Positions 7,997 to 16,967 of a DNA stretch of 64,000 bases are shown one piece after another. The stretch comes from Granulibacter bethesdensis. GTDB taxonomy: Bacteria; Pseudomonadota; Alphaproteobacteria; Acetobacterales; Acetobacteraceae. The notes under the pieces were generated by a model, which saw only the letters and a program-made list of their open reading frames with translations, had not been told where the DNA came from and made no database searches. Position 1 is the stretch's first letter; each line of letters opens with the position of its first letter. The stretch covers positions 1,710,501 to 1,774,500 of the forward strand of contig NZ_CP018194.1 of the NCBI RefSeq assembly GCF_001889545.1, read 5' to 3'. Made by a program: the position numbers and the translations under genes.

Positions 7997-10456
7997 ATGA
8001 AATTCACCCTGTCCTGGCTCAAGGACCATCTGGATACCGATGCCTCCCTGTCGCGCATTGCCGAGACTCTGACGGCGATCGGGCTGGAACTGGAAGGCAT
8101 TGAGGATCGTGCCGCCGCGCTGACCGGGTTCAACGTCGCCCGCATCGTGAGCGCGGAGCAGCATCCCAATGCCGATCGGCTGCGCGTCTGTCAGGTAGAG
8201 ACCGGCACGGAGCGTGGCACGATTCAGGTCGTCTGCGGCGCGCCCAATGCCCGCGCCGGTATCGGCGTGGTGCTGGCAACCCCCGGTGCGGTGGTCCCCA
8301 CCAACGGCATGGTCATCAAGGAAGGTGAAATCCGTAGCGTGGCCAGCATGGGCATGATGTGCTCGGCGCGGGAGCTTGGCCTCGGCGAGGATCATGACGG
8401 CATCATCGAATTGTCGCCCGATCTGCCGCTCGGCACCCCCTATGCCGCGCTGGCCGGGCTGGATGATCCGGTGATCGAGATCAGCGTCACACCCAACCGG
8501 GGCGATGCGCTGGGCGTGCGCGGCATTGCCCGCGATCTGGCCGCTGCCGGCCTCGGCACGCTGAAACCGTTTCAGCCGGTTGCGGTCACAGCCTCTGCCC
8601 CCTCTGCCATTCACTGGGCGATTGAGGATCGTGAAGGCTGCCCGTTCATCCTTGGCCGCACGATACGCGGTGTCCGCAACGGGCCGAGTCCGGACTGGCT
8701 GGCAGCACGGCTGAAAGCCATCGGGCTGCGTCCTATCAACACGCTTGTCGACATCACCAATTACTTCAGCTTCGATCTGGGTCGCCCGCTGCATGTGTTC
8801 GATGTCGCACAGGTGCAGGGGGATATGCTCACCGTTCGACGCGGGGCGGGCGAAACCTTCCGCACCCTGAATGGCAAGGACATCACCGTCACGGCGGAAG
8901 ATTGCGTGATCGCCGATGCTTCAGGCGTCGATTCTCTGGCAGGCATCACCGGGGGCGAGCGCACCGGCTGCACCGAGGCCACTACCGATGTCTTTATCGA
9001 ATGCGCCCTGTTCGATCCGGTGCGGATCGCCCGCAGCGGACGTCACCACCAGATCAGTACCGATGCGCGGCAGCGTTTCGAGCGTGGTGTCGACCAGGCG
9101 CTGCTGCCAGCCGCTCTGGAAGCCGCCACCGCCATGATCCTGAGCCTGTGCGGTGGTGAGGCCAGCGCCATCACCAGCGCCGGAGCGGAACCCTCCTGGC
9201 AGCGCGAGGCCACGCTGCGTTTTGCGCGACTGGAGGAGCTCGGCGGTCTGGCGGTGCCTCCGGATGAAGCCGTCTCGGCTCTGGAACGTCTTGGTTTCGG
9301 CATCCTGTCCCGCAATGCGGAGCATGTGACGGTCTCGGTCCCGTCCTGGCGCAATGATATGGCGGCCCGCTCACCGCTCGACCTGCCCGCGACGCTTGAT
9401 GCCGCACGCGCTGCCACGCTGGCAGAGGCCGCCGCCGAAGCCGAACCGGAAGCCGAGCTGATCGAGGAAGTGCTGCGCCTGCGCGGTATGGATGCAATTC
9501 CGGCCTGCTCGCTGCCGGTGGATCATGCCGTACCGGGAGCCTCGCTGTCGCCGCGCCAGACACGCGCGGCGCTGGCCCGGCGCGAACTGGCCGCATCCGG
9601 CCTGATGGAATGCGTCACGTTCAGCTTCGTGGCCCATGAGGTCGCCGCCCGCTTCGGTGGCACGGAGGAGAGCCTGCGCCTGCTCAATCCTATCGCCTCC
9701 GATCTCGATCAACTGCGTCCGACCCCGGTGGCAACGCTGGCGCTGGCGCTGGCTCGCAACGCAGCACGCGGCTTGCCGGAAGCAGCCCTGTTCGAGGTAG
9801 GGCCTGCCTTCTCCGCCAACGGGCAAAGTCAGGTTGCGGCCGCCATCCGCGGCGGTATGACGCCTCGCCACTGGCTGGAACCGGCACGCTCACTGGATGC
9901 GATGGATGCGAAAGGCGATCTGTTCAGCCTGCTGGCAGCGCTGGGCGTGCCGATGGACAGCCTTTCCGTCACCGCCGAAGCGCCTTGCTGGTACCATCCG
10001 GGCCGCTCCGGGGTGGTGCGGCAGGGGCCGAAAACCGTGCTCGGCACGTTCGGGGAATTGCATCCGGCGCTGATCGAGGCGATGGATCTGCCCTCCCCCA
10101 CCATCGCCTTCGAACTGTTTCTGGATGCGGTGCCTGAACCGAAACGCCGCCGCCGGGCCGCACCGACCCTGCCGCCTTTCCAGCCTCTGACGCGCGATTT
10201 CGCGTTTCTGGCCCAGCGCGGCACATCGGCCGATGCCCTGCTGCGGGCTATTCGTGGGGCGGATCGCAGCCTGATCACCCGAGTGTCGCTGTTCGATGTC
10301 TATGACGGCGACAAGCTGCCGGAGGGGATGATCTCGCTGGGGGTGGAAGTGACCCTGCAACCGCAGGAACGCTCCCTGACCGATGCGGAGATCGAGGCAA
10401 TCAGCGCCAAAATCGTCGCCGCCGCCGGAAAAGCAACCGGCGCCACGCTGCGTTAA
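7997..10456 (+). CDS. pheT: phenylalanyl-tRNA synthetase beta subunit
   Basis: PheT supplies tRNA binding and editing. In order: the N-terminal tRNA-binding OB fold (residues of about 40-150, VVCGAPNARAG), the B3/4 editing domain (GVDSLAGITGGERTGCTEATTDVFIE), B5, the catalytic-like core, and a C-terminal FDX-ACB domain (FQPLTRDFAFLAQRGTSADALL...LFDVYDGDKLPEGMISLGVEVTLQ). At 819 residues it is normal size. In the B5 region, between VPSWRNDM and LIEEVLRLRGMD, there is an extra alanine/glutamate-rich segment of about 30 residues (rich in AEAAAEAEPEAE), which most homologues lack as far as I know. A strong terminator follows. Confidence 0.97.
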   Translation: MKFTLSWLKDHLDTDASLSRIAETLTAIGLELEGIEDRAAALTGFNVARIVSAEQHPNADRLRVCQVETGTERGTIQVVCGAPNARAGIGVVLATPGAVVPTNGMVIKEGEIRSVASMGMMCSARELGLGEDHDGIIELSPDLPLGTPYAALAGLDDPVIEISVTPNRGDALGVRGIARDLAAAGLGTLKPFQPVAVTASAPSAIHWAIEDREGCPFILGRTIRGVRNGPSPDWLAARLKAIGLRPINTLVDITNYFSFDLGRPLHVFDVAQVQGDMLTVRRGAGETFRTLNGKDITVTAEDCVIADASGVDSLAGITGGERTGCTEATTDVFIECALFDPVRIARSGRHHQISTDARQRFERGVDQALLPAALEAATAMILSLCGGEASAITSAGAEPSWQREATLRFARLEELGGLAVPPDEAVSALERLGFGILSRNAEHVTVSVPSWRNDMAARSPLDLPATLDAARAATLAEAAAEAEPEAELIEEVLRLRGMDAIPACSLPVDHAVPGASLSPRQTRAALARRELAASGLMECVTFSFVAHEVAARFGGTEESLRLLNPIASDLDQLRPTPVATLALALARNAARGLPEAALFEVGPAFSANGQSQVAAAIRGGMTPRHWLEPARSLDAMDAKGDLFSLLAALGVPMDSLSVTAEAPCWYHPGRSGVVRQGPKTVLGTFGELHPALIEAMDLPSPTIAFELFLDAVPEPKRRRRAAPTLPPFQPLTRDFAFLAQRGTSADALLRAIRGADRSLITRVSLFDVYDGDKLPEGMISLGVEVTLQPQERSLTDAEIEAISAKIVAAAGKATGATLR

Positions 10457-10501
10457 AAACCAGCCGCCCGCATGGGTGGGACAAGCTTTGTTTCCCAGAA
10501 A

Positions 10502-10532
10502 GCCTCGCCGGATGATCCGGCGAGGCTTTTTT
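10502..10532 (+). terminator. intrinsic terminator after pheT
   Basis: A perfect 11-bp stem, GCCTCGCCGGA (10502-10512) with TCCGGCGAGGC (10516-10526), with a three-base loop and six T residues. It ends the rpmI-rplT-pheST transcript. Confidence 0.95.
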
Positions 10533-10623
10533 GTTCTCAACGCATGCTCCCCCTCAAAAATCACCGGGCGGAAAGGCCATATCAGGGCTTCGCGGGACGG
10601 TTTTTTTTGCGTATCAGGCGTCC

Positions 10624-12429
10624 ATGACCGACATTCCCATCGACCGTATCCGCAATTTCTCGATCATCGCCCATATCGACCACGGGAAATCGACCCTTGC
10701 CGACCGTCTGATCCAGTTGACCGGCGCGTTGTCGGACCGCGAAATGACCAACCAGGTCCTGGATAACATGGAGCTGGAGCGGGAGCGCGGCATCACCATC
10801 AAGGCGCAGACCGTGCGCCTGACCTACCGCGCCAAGGACGGGCTGGTCTATGCGCTGAACCTGATGGACACGCCGGGCCATGTCGACTTCGCCTATGAGG
10901 TCAGCCGGTCTCTGGCAGCCTGTGAAGGCTCCCTGCTGGTGGTGGATGCCAGTCAGGGGGTGGAAGCCCAGACACTCGCCAATGTGTATCAGGCGATCGA
11001 TGCCAACCACGAAATCGTGCCGGTGCTGAACAAGGTCGATCTTCCTGCCGCCGAGCCGGACCGGGTGAAGAAACAGATCGAGGATGTAATCGGCCTCGAT
11101 GCCTCCGACGCGCTGATGATCTCGGCCAAGACCGGCCTTGGCGTGGATACGGTGCTGGAGGCGCTGGTCACCCGCCTGCCCGCGCCGAAAGGCAATGCCA
11201 ATAGCGAACTGAAGGCCCTGCTGGTCGATAGCTGGTACGACGCCTATCTGGGCGTCATCATTCTGGTGCGGGTGAAGGATGGCGTGCTGCGGCGCGGCCA
11301 GAAAATCCGCATGATGTCCACCGGCGCGACCTACACGGTGGATCAGGTGGGCGTGTTCAGCCCCCGCATGACGCCGGTGGAGACGCTTAATCCGGGCGAG
11401 ATGGGCTATATCAACGCCGCCATCAAGACCGTGGCCGATACCAATGTCGGTGATACCATCACCGATGACCGCGTGCCGGCGACCGAGCCTCTGCCGGGCT
11501 TCAAGCCCTCCATTCCGGTGGTGTGGTGCGGCCTGTATCCGATCGACGCTGATGATTTCGAAAAGCTGCGGGACAGCCTCGGCAAGCTGCGCCTGAACGA
11601 TGCGAGCTTCCATTTCGAGGCCGAGACCTCTGCCGCTCTGGGCTTCGGGTTCCGCTGCGGCTTCCTCGGCCTGCTGCATCTGGAGATCATTCAGGAACGG
11701 TTGAGCCGCGAGTTCGACCTCGACCTGATCGCAACGGCTCCGTCGGTGGTGTACAAGCTCCACAAGACCAATGGCGAGCATCTGGAGCTGCACAACCCGG
11801 CCGACATGCCCGATGGCAGCGTGATCGAGAAAATCGAGGAACCATGGATCAAGGCCACGATCATGGTGCCGGACGATTATCTGGGCGCGATCCTGACCCT
11901 GTGCAGCGAGCGTCGTGGTCAGCAGGTTGACCTGACTTATGTCGGCAACCGGGCGATGGCCGTGTATCGGCTGCCTTTGAACGAGGTGGTGTTCGATTTC
12001 TACGACCGCCTGAAATCAGTCAGCCGCGGCTATGCCAGCTTCGATTACCAGATGGACGGGTATGAGGAGAGCGATCTGGTCCGCATCTCGATTCTGGTGA
12101 ATGCCGAAGCGGTGGATGCGCTGAGCTTCATCGCGCATCGGAGTGCGGCGGAAAACCGGGGGCGGCAGATCTGCGCCAAGCTGAAGGAGTTGATTCCCCG
12201 GCAGCTGTTCAAGATCGCCATTCAGGCCGCCATCGGCAGCCGCATCATCGCCCGCGAGACGCTGGGCGCGCTGAGCAAGGACGTGACCGCCAAATGCTAT
12301 GGCGGCGATATCAGCCGCAAGCGGAAGCTGCTGGAAAAGCAGAAAGAGGGCAAAAAACGCATGCGTCAGTTCGGCAAGGTGGAGATTCCGCAATCGGCCT
12401 TCCTCGCTGCCCTGAAAATGGACAACTGA
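10624..12429 (+). CDS. lepA: elongation factor 4 (LepA GTPase)
   Basis: A ribosome-associated translational GTPase that affects elongation and 30S maturation under stress. The P-loop region reads [14 protein letters not shown], switch II is DTPGHVDF, and NKVDLP and SAKTG give the guanine specificity motifs. The C-terminal EF4-specific domain shows [28 protein letters not shown], which is diagnostic. The open frame begins at 10531, but family alignment puts the start at ATG 10624 (601 residues). Confidence 0.96.
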   Translation: MTDIPIDRIRNFSIIAHIDHGKSTLADRLIQLTGALSDREMTNQVLDNMELERERGITIKAQTVRLTYRAKDGLVYALNLMDTPGHVDFAYEVSRSLAACEGSLLVVDASQGVEAQTLANVYQAIDANHEIVPVLNKVDLPAAEPDRVKKQIEDVIGLDASDALMISAKTGLGVDTVLEALVTRLPAPKGNANSELKALLVDSWYDAYLGVIILVRVKDGVLRRGQKIRMMSTGATYTVDQVGVFSPRMTPVETLNPGEMGYINAAIKTVADTNVGDTITDDRVPATEPLPGFKPSIPVVWCGLYPIDADDFEKLRDSLGKLRLNDASFHFEAETSAALGFGFRCGFLGLLHLEIIQERLSREFDLDLIATAPSVVYKLHKTNGEHLELHNPADMPDGSVIEKIEEPWIKATIMVPDDYLGAILTLCSERRGQQVDLTYVGNRAMAVYRLPLNEVVFDFYDRLKSVSRGYASFDYQMDGYEESDLVRISILVNAEAVDALSFIAHRSAAENRGRQICAKLKELIPRQLFKIAIQAAIGSRIIARETLGALSKDVTAKCYGGDISRKRKLLEKQKEGKKRMRQFGKVEIPQSAFLAALKMDN

Positions 12430-12482
12430 CCCCCCTTGCATTCCCCCGTCAGGGTAGGTAATAGCACCCCACCCTGGCATCC

Positions 12483-12572
12483 GGAGAGATGGCCGAGCGG
12501 CTTAAGGCGCACGCTTGGAAAGCGTGTGTGCGTGAAAGCGTACCGTGGGTTCGAATCCCACTCTCTCCGCCA
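12483..12572 (+). tRNA. tRNA-Ser (anticodon GGA)
   Basis: A 90-base class II tRNA. The acceptor arm GGAGAGA (12483) pairs with TCTCTCC (12562-12568), and CCA is encoded. The anticodon loop TTGGAAA gives GGA, reading UCC and UCU serine codons. A long variable arm and GTTCGAAT T-loop are present. An accessory patch lies directly downstream, a common situation at tRNA genes. Confidence 0.97.
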
Positions 12573-12646
12573 GTTACATCTTGATTTTATTGATGTTTTT
12601 AACTTGGAGCCCCGGTTCCAGTAGCCGCTCTCCGATAGCCCTTACA

Positions 12647-13046
12647 CTACGCCGCCGCAGTGGATACAGGGTTCTGGCATCCAAAATATTTTTTGATGTG
12701 TCGAGACGTTTGAATCGACGTGCAAATGCCCTTCGTAATACGGAGGAAGGTTTGGCCGTTCATATCTTCTTTGAGGATGAAGCGGTTTTCAGCCACACCC
12801 TTCGTCAATGCAGAGTGCTGAACAAGCTTCGCCTCTCGATAGAGAACATACGATTCCTTAGTAAGGAACGGATGTTCATGCGGCTGCAAGATACATGACG
12901 GATCGCATAAATTGTTGATCCTGGTACAGATCGACACAATCAGTTGGTACCCATCATCGGGATCAGTGCAGACGATGTGAAGGTGCATTCTACCGGGATC
13001 ATAGGTAAGGCCCAGACAGAATCAGGACCGTCCCTTTCTTCTGCAT
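12647..13046 (-). pseudogene. Panacea-partner protein (putative PanT-like toxin), frameshifted by one base
   Basis: The open frame from ATG 12988 gives 113 residues, but there is good coding-like sequence upstream in another frame. Starting at ATG 13046, thirteen bases after the upstream gene's stop, the frame reads MQKKGTVLILSGP. Removing one T from CCTTACC (13004-13010 on the plus strand) joins it to TYDPGRMHLHIVC and the long frame, giving an unbroken protein of about 132 residues. The body has CDPSCILQPHEHPFLTKESYVLYR. From memory, such proteins often lie beside Panacea genes. The gene is therefore either inactivated, read by a downstream start, or affected by a sequencing error. The toxin role is inferred from the neighbour only. 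Confidence 0.6.
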
Positions 13047-13059
13047 CTCTTGCACCAGA

Positions 13060-13620
13060 CTATGCGAGCTTCTGCAGAAGATGTGAAATTTGATTATGTT
13101 CCTCAACGAGAGCGGCCTGAGCGGCAGCGTTTTCAATTCCGACCATGGTCATAATGCGCTCCAGCGGAATGGGCGTCGAGCTTCCCTGAGGATCCTCCCA
13201 CTCGGGCACATTGACCTTTTCATGCGTCCAATCGCGAAGTGTCCATTTCCCCATGTGGCCAAATTTGTCCCACACTGCATCGAGGCATTGAATGTCGGCT
13301 TCGCTCAATTCGTCCAAATCATCATCGCTCACGCCCTCTTTGACGGCTATTTGATGATTTGCCCTGTCCTCAAGATAATCAGACCACCCGCATGCATCGA
13401 GATCATGCTCGCCGTTGATATGCGAATAGGTTTGCGAATTAACGGGACCATGCGGCATCCACACACGCCGCTCGTCCAGGATCGGCGCACCAAATCGCAT
13501 AATACTCTCCCGATCAGCCAGATACACCAGCTTAATCGCCTTGAGCACATCCAGCGTTTTGCTCTGCGCTTTGCAGGCAAGATACGCAATCACTTGCGCA
13601 GCTTTCACCGGATTATACAT
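13060..13620 (-). CDS. Panacea (DUF4065/SocA-like) domain protein, putative antitoxin
   Basis: A 186-residue protein of the Panacea/DUF4065 family, named for antitoxins that neutralise many unrelated toxins and for phage-associated SocA. Visible family features are YNPVKAAQVIAYLA, LKAIKLVYLADRESIMRFGAPI, WMPHGPVNSQTYSHING and the C-terminal DWTHEKVNVPEWEDP. The ATG at 13620 follows GGAGAG; an earlier ATG at 13638 is possible. It is followed in the same direction by the frameshifted partner, the order expected for a PanA-PanT pair. Toxin-antitoxin function is inferred from family and context. Confidence 0.75.
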   Translation of the reverse strand: MYNPVKAAQVIAYLACKAQSKTLDVLKAIKLVYLADRESIMRFGAPILDERRVWMPHGPVNSQTYSHINGEHDLDACGWSDYLEDRANHQIAVKEGVSDDDLDELSEADIQCLDAVWDKFGHMGKWTLRDWTHEKVNVPEWEDPQGSSTPIPLERIMTMVGIENAAAQAALVEEHNQISHLLQKLA

Positions 13621-13796
13621 GCGGCTCTCCATGGGCATGATAAAGCCCTATCCATGATTTCAATATATGCTTTTACCGCTCCACATGCACTACGCGTTGC
13701 AGGATGGCGTACGTACGCAAAAAGTGGGCACCAAGCTCCCAAGCCCATTGTGCACGTTTCAGACAAGTCGCTTGGCCGCCAATGGCTGCCGCGCGG

Positions 13797-13886
13797 AGTG
13801 GCCCGCCGACGGCTTACTGTCAAACCCTCCTCCAGATAGAGGCGCCGCATCTTCTGACGGTTGATTTCCATGCCGTTGCACCGCAT
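13797..13886 (-). pseudogene. IS3-family transposase remnant
   Basis: Read on the minus strand, this encodes MEINRQKMRRLYLEEGLTVSRRR, which matches the helix-turn-helix region of IS407-type IS3 transposase OrfB (family pattern: V-N-x-K-x-x-R-L-Y-x-E-E-G-L-x-V-R-R-R). Similarity stops on both sides and no inverted repeats are visible, so only a scrap remains. The rest of 13621-13964 shows nothing I can name. Confidence 0.55.
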
Positions 13887-13964
13887 CGGCTATTCGCCCG
13901 CTGGATCTGCCGGCCTTGAAAAGTGCGCTCTGATTGATCTGACTTCAGTCGGGCGGACACCACA

Positions 13965-15431
13965 TCACAAGAGCTGCCCGGCTGAAGGGGCGATCCCCTC
14001 ACCCTCCCTCATCTGCCATGCGGTACGGAGATCCTGCTCCAGTTCCAGCCTGGCCTTTTCGCTCTCCCGTGGGTTGGGCAAGCGCAAAATGAAGGATGGA
14101 TGCCAGGAGATCAGGACGGGGCCGCCGTGAAGCCCCCGCTCCACCATGCCTCGCCGCCTTGTCATGGCTGCCCGGTTGCCGGTCAATGCGAAAGCCGCCG
14201 AGGCACCCAGGGCCAGCGTCAAACGGGGACGAACCAGCGATAGCTCCAGATCAAGCCACCAGCGGCATGCCTCTATCTCTTTTCGGTCCGGGCTCTGATG
14301 CAGACGGTGCTTACCGCGGGATAGGAATTTGAAATGCTTGACTGCATTGGTCAGCCAGACTTCCTCCTCCGCCATGCCGACCTTGTCCATCAGGTCACGC
14401 AACATCTGCCCGGCCGGACCGACGAAAGGCCGTCCCTCCAGATCCTCCCGGTCCCCCGGCTGCTCCCCCACGATCATCAATGAAGCATCCGCCTGCCCCT
14501 CGCCCCAGACGGTCTGGGTCGCTGCCTCGCACAGGGAGCAACGACGGCATTGCCGGGCCGCCTGCATCGCCTCATCCAGAGTCTCCGGCGGCGCCTCCGT
14601 GGCGACCGGCATGGAGGCTCGGTAACGGGCCGAAATCGCGGCGGCACCAGGGCGTGGCGCCGTCGTGCCTGCCTCATGCATGCGCTGCACCCGCGCCTCC
14701 GCATCGGCCAGCATATCCGGGATCAGCCTCGTCTCCGGCAGGTTGCGCCAGTATTTCTTTGGCATCTCCGACCTCATCGCAGACAGCTTGATGCGCGCTG
14801 GATTAAAAATGTTGGCGAAATATGTGTCCCACAAGGCCGCCGATGCGTCCTCCGGCAGATCCGGGCGAGGCATGCCAGAGCCAAACTGCAACACCCCCTC
14901 CGTGAAATGCGCCGAGAGATCAGGGGTGGCGATCATCCAGTCCATATCCGCAAAACGCTGGGCAAAAAACGGGCTGGCAGGCTCAAGGGTATGGTGTTCC
15001 GGCTCGAACCACGCCACGAAGCGGCGTCGCGTATTCTCTCCTGCTATCTCACGGAAGCGCACGAAAGCGTGCATTTTGTGAATGTCACGCCTTACCGCCG
15101 ATGCCATCAGCGTCAGCGTGCGCCCCAGCCCGTCGCCTGGGGACAAGGCCGCGAGATCACCCCGGCTGAGCCTCCATAAAGCCTGATACAGCAGCCCTCC
15201 ACGATCCTTTCCCCGGTGCCAGATGACCGTTTCCGCGAGGCTGAGGAAGGCGGCCGGGACGGCGATACGGCGCGGTCCCTTCTCCTCCGGCAAGGGGGTG
15301 GTACCGAACAGGGTTTCCGCCCCGGACCAGTCGATATCCTCTGGCGGTATATCATGGCTGATCGCAAGCTGCGCCGCCTGCCTCCAGGCAGCGAAACACG
15401 CCGTATCAGGCAGGCGCACCGTGTAGGTCAC
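13965..15431 (-). CDS. UdgX-type uracil-DNA glycosylase fused to a TIGR03915/DUF4130-like domain
   Basis: The N-terminal 250 residues match the 'putative DNA metabolism' DUF4130 type (DIHKMHAFVRFRE, FFAQRFADMDWMI, YWRNLPET). The C-terminal 200 are an Fe-S uracil-DNA glycosylase: CRRCSLC cluster cysteines, GEQPGDREDLEGRPFVGPAGQ, TNAVKHFKF, then RGKHRLHQSP, and WHPSFILR. The R-x-H in RGKHRLH corresponds to the UdgX loop whose histidine bonds covalently to the abasic site after uracil release. Here the usual K-R-R-I-H reads K-H-R-L-H. The start overlaps the upstream radical SAM gene by four bases, so they form one operon. Confidence 0.88.
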   Translation of the reverse strand: MTYTVRLPDTACFAAWRQAAQLAISHDIPPEDIDWSGAETLFGTTPLPEEKGPRRIAVPAAFLSLAETVIWHRGKDRGGLLYQALWRLSRGDLAALSPGDGLGRTLTLMASAVRRDIHKMHAFVRFREIAGENTRRRFVAWFEPEHHTLEPASPFFAQRFADMDWMIATPDLSAHFTEGVLQFGSGMPRPDLPEDASAALWDTYFANIFNPARIKLSAMRSEMPKKYWRNLPETRLIPDMLADAEARVQRMHEAGTTAPRPGAAAISARYRASMPVATEAPPETLDEAMQAARQCRRCSLCEAATQTVWGEGQADASLMIVGEQPGDREDLEGRPFVGPAGQMLRDLMDKVGMAEEEVWLTNAVKHFKFLSRGKHRLHQSPDRKEIEACRWWLDLELSLVRPRLTLALGASAAFALTGNRAAMTRRRGMVERGLHGGPVLISWHPSFILRLPNPRESEKARLELEQDLRTAWQMREGEGIAPSAGQLL

Positions 15432-16660
15432 AGCAGTTTCGGCTGCTTCGGAGCAGGCGTGAAGCGGGCACGCAGCAGAGCACTGTCAGTCAGGCCACGC
15501 GGGTTCCAGCCAGGCAGCACAATGAAGGGCTGCGCTTTTTTCATCACCGCCCCCAGCCGGGCGACATCCTCGAAACGCAGCCGGTGCAGGCTGCGCGCGG
15601 CCAGAATCCGGTCCACCGTGCGCGCACCGAATCCCGGTACGCGCAATAGCATCTCCCGGCTGGCACGATTCACATCGAGGGGAAAATCCGCGCGGTTCCG
15701 CAGCGCCCAGGCCAGTTTCGGGTCCAACTGCAGATCGAGATAGCCGCCCTGAGTGCCGGTAGCGATTTCCTCTACGCTGAACCCGTAAAAGCGTAACAAC
15801 CAGTCCGCCTGATACAGACGATGTTCCCTCAAGAGTGGCGGCCGCACCAGAGGCAGAGCTGGAGACGCATCGGGAATAGGAGAAAAGGCGGAATAATAGA
15901 CCCGGCGCAACTGATACCCCGTGTAAAGACGCGAAGAGGTGGCAAGAATGGCCGTATCATCGGCCCCATCCGCACCCACGATCATCTGGGTGCTCTGCCC
16001 GGCCGGCGCAAAACGCGCCGCCTTCCGCCCGGAAAGGGTTTTATCCTGTGCGGCCTCTCCTTCCAGCCGCACCAGCGCCATGGCGCTGCGAATGGTCTCA
16101 GGCCGCTTTTCCGGCGCTAAGACCCGAACACTTTCATCCTGTGGAAGCTCGATATTGATCGAAAGCCGATCCGCCCATAATCCCGCCTCCCTGATCAGGT
16201 CGGGATTGGCATCCGGGATGGTTTTCAGATGGATATACCCCCGAAATCCGTGATCCAGCCGCAGGGTACGGGCAATCCGGACCATCTCCGCCATCGTATG
16301 GTCCGGGGACTGGATGATGCCGGAGGACAGGAACAACCCCTCAATGTAGTTGCGGCGGAAGAATTCCAGCGTCAGCGTCACCACTTCTTCCACCGAGAAT
16401 CGCGCCCGCTCCACATTCGAGCTGACCCGGTTGATGCAGTAGGAGCAGTCAAAAATACAAAAATTGGTCAGCAATATCTTGAGCAGGGAGATACAGCGCC
16501 CATCCGGCGTGTAGGCATGACAGATACCGCGACCGATCGTAGGATCAGCCCCATCGCTGCCCCCGTTGCGCCTGCCACGGCCACTGGATGCGCAGGAGGC
16601 ATCATATTTCGCGGCATCCGACAAAATGGCGAGCTTGTCCTGCAAAGTAATCCGGGCCAT
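15428..16660 (-). CDS. putative DNA modification/repair radical SAM protein (TIGR03916 type)
   Basis: A 410-residue radical SAM enzyme with CIFDCSYC (CX3CX2C) for the S-adenosylmethionine cluster, plus LFLSSGI and NIELP. The C-terminal 60 residues (LDVNRASREMLLRVPGFGARTVDRIL) form a helix-hairpin-helix DNA-binding motif. It is the usual partner of DUF4130-UDG proteins and is translationally coupled to the one downstream. Its reaction is not established. A LexA-type box lies just upstream of the ATG at 16660. I see no clear ribosome site. Confidence 0.88.
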   Translation of the reverse strand: MARITLQDKLAILSDAAKYDASCASSGRGRRNGGSDGADPTIGRGICHAYTPDGRCISLLKILLTNFCIFDCSYCINRVSSNVERARFSVEEVVTLTLEFFRRNYIEGLFLSSGIIQSPDHTMAEMVRIARTLRLDHGFRGYIHLKTIPDANPDLIREAGLWADRLSINIELPQDESVRVLAPEKRPETIRSAMALVRLEGEAAQDKTLSGRKAARFAPAGQSTQMIVGADGADDTAILATSSRLYTGYQLRRVYYSAFSPIPDASPALPLVRPPLLREHRLYQADWLLRFYGFSVEEIATGTQGGYLDLQLDPKLAWALRNRADFPLDVNRASREMLLRVPGFGARTVDRILAARSLHRLRFEDVARLGAVMKKAQPFIVLPGWNPRGLTDSALLRARFTPAPKQPKLL

Positions 16661-16676
16661 GGTAAATACGCTAAAT

Positions 16677-16691
16677 GTTCCCTATTTGTTC
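16677..16691 (-). promoter_or_regulatory. LexA-type operator (GTTC-N7-GTTC)
   Basis: GTTCCCTATTTGTTC on the plus strand exactly fits the GTTC-N7-GTTC direct-repeat box known for alphaproteobacterial LexA. It lies 17-31 bases upstream of the start of the radical SAM gene, where a promoter would be. It suggests SOS control of the radical SAM/UdgX operon. The remaining divergent gap to 16967 shows nothing else I can name. Confidence 0.7.
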
Positions 16692-16967
16692 GTCAAGTGA
16701 TCACAGTATGTCGTCTGAAGCTTCACCATCACCCAACTAAAGATGGCTTATAGGGAGGCAGGGATAGTGGCAAACATTCTATTAATGCTAAAGAAACCCC
16801 ACTAACGCCCGGAGAGCGGAAAGGCTGCATCATGTCAGGACACGCTTGATGAAATATACGCATCCCCAGCGTGCGGGCGATACACGACCCGCATCGACAG
16901 GGTGGCATAGCGATGCAGGCGGACCAGCCCGCTCCTCCCTGTTATTTTTCCATCATCATGCCAGGAA

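Noticed and set aside
6386-8794. An 802-codon open frame on the minus strand
   Set aside because: It lies antisense to rplT, pheS and pheT, which are certain genes. Long antisense frames are usual in GC-rich codons, and the product has no recognisable domain.
10582-11793. A 403-codon open frame antisense to lepA
   Set aside because: Shadow of the lepA reading frame; histidine/glutamine-rich nonsense composition.
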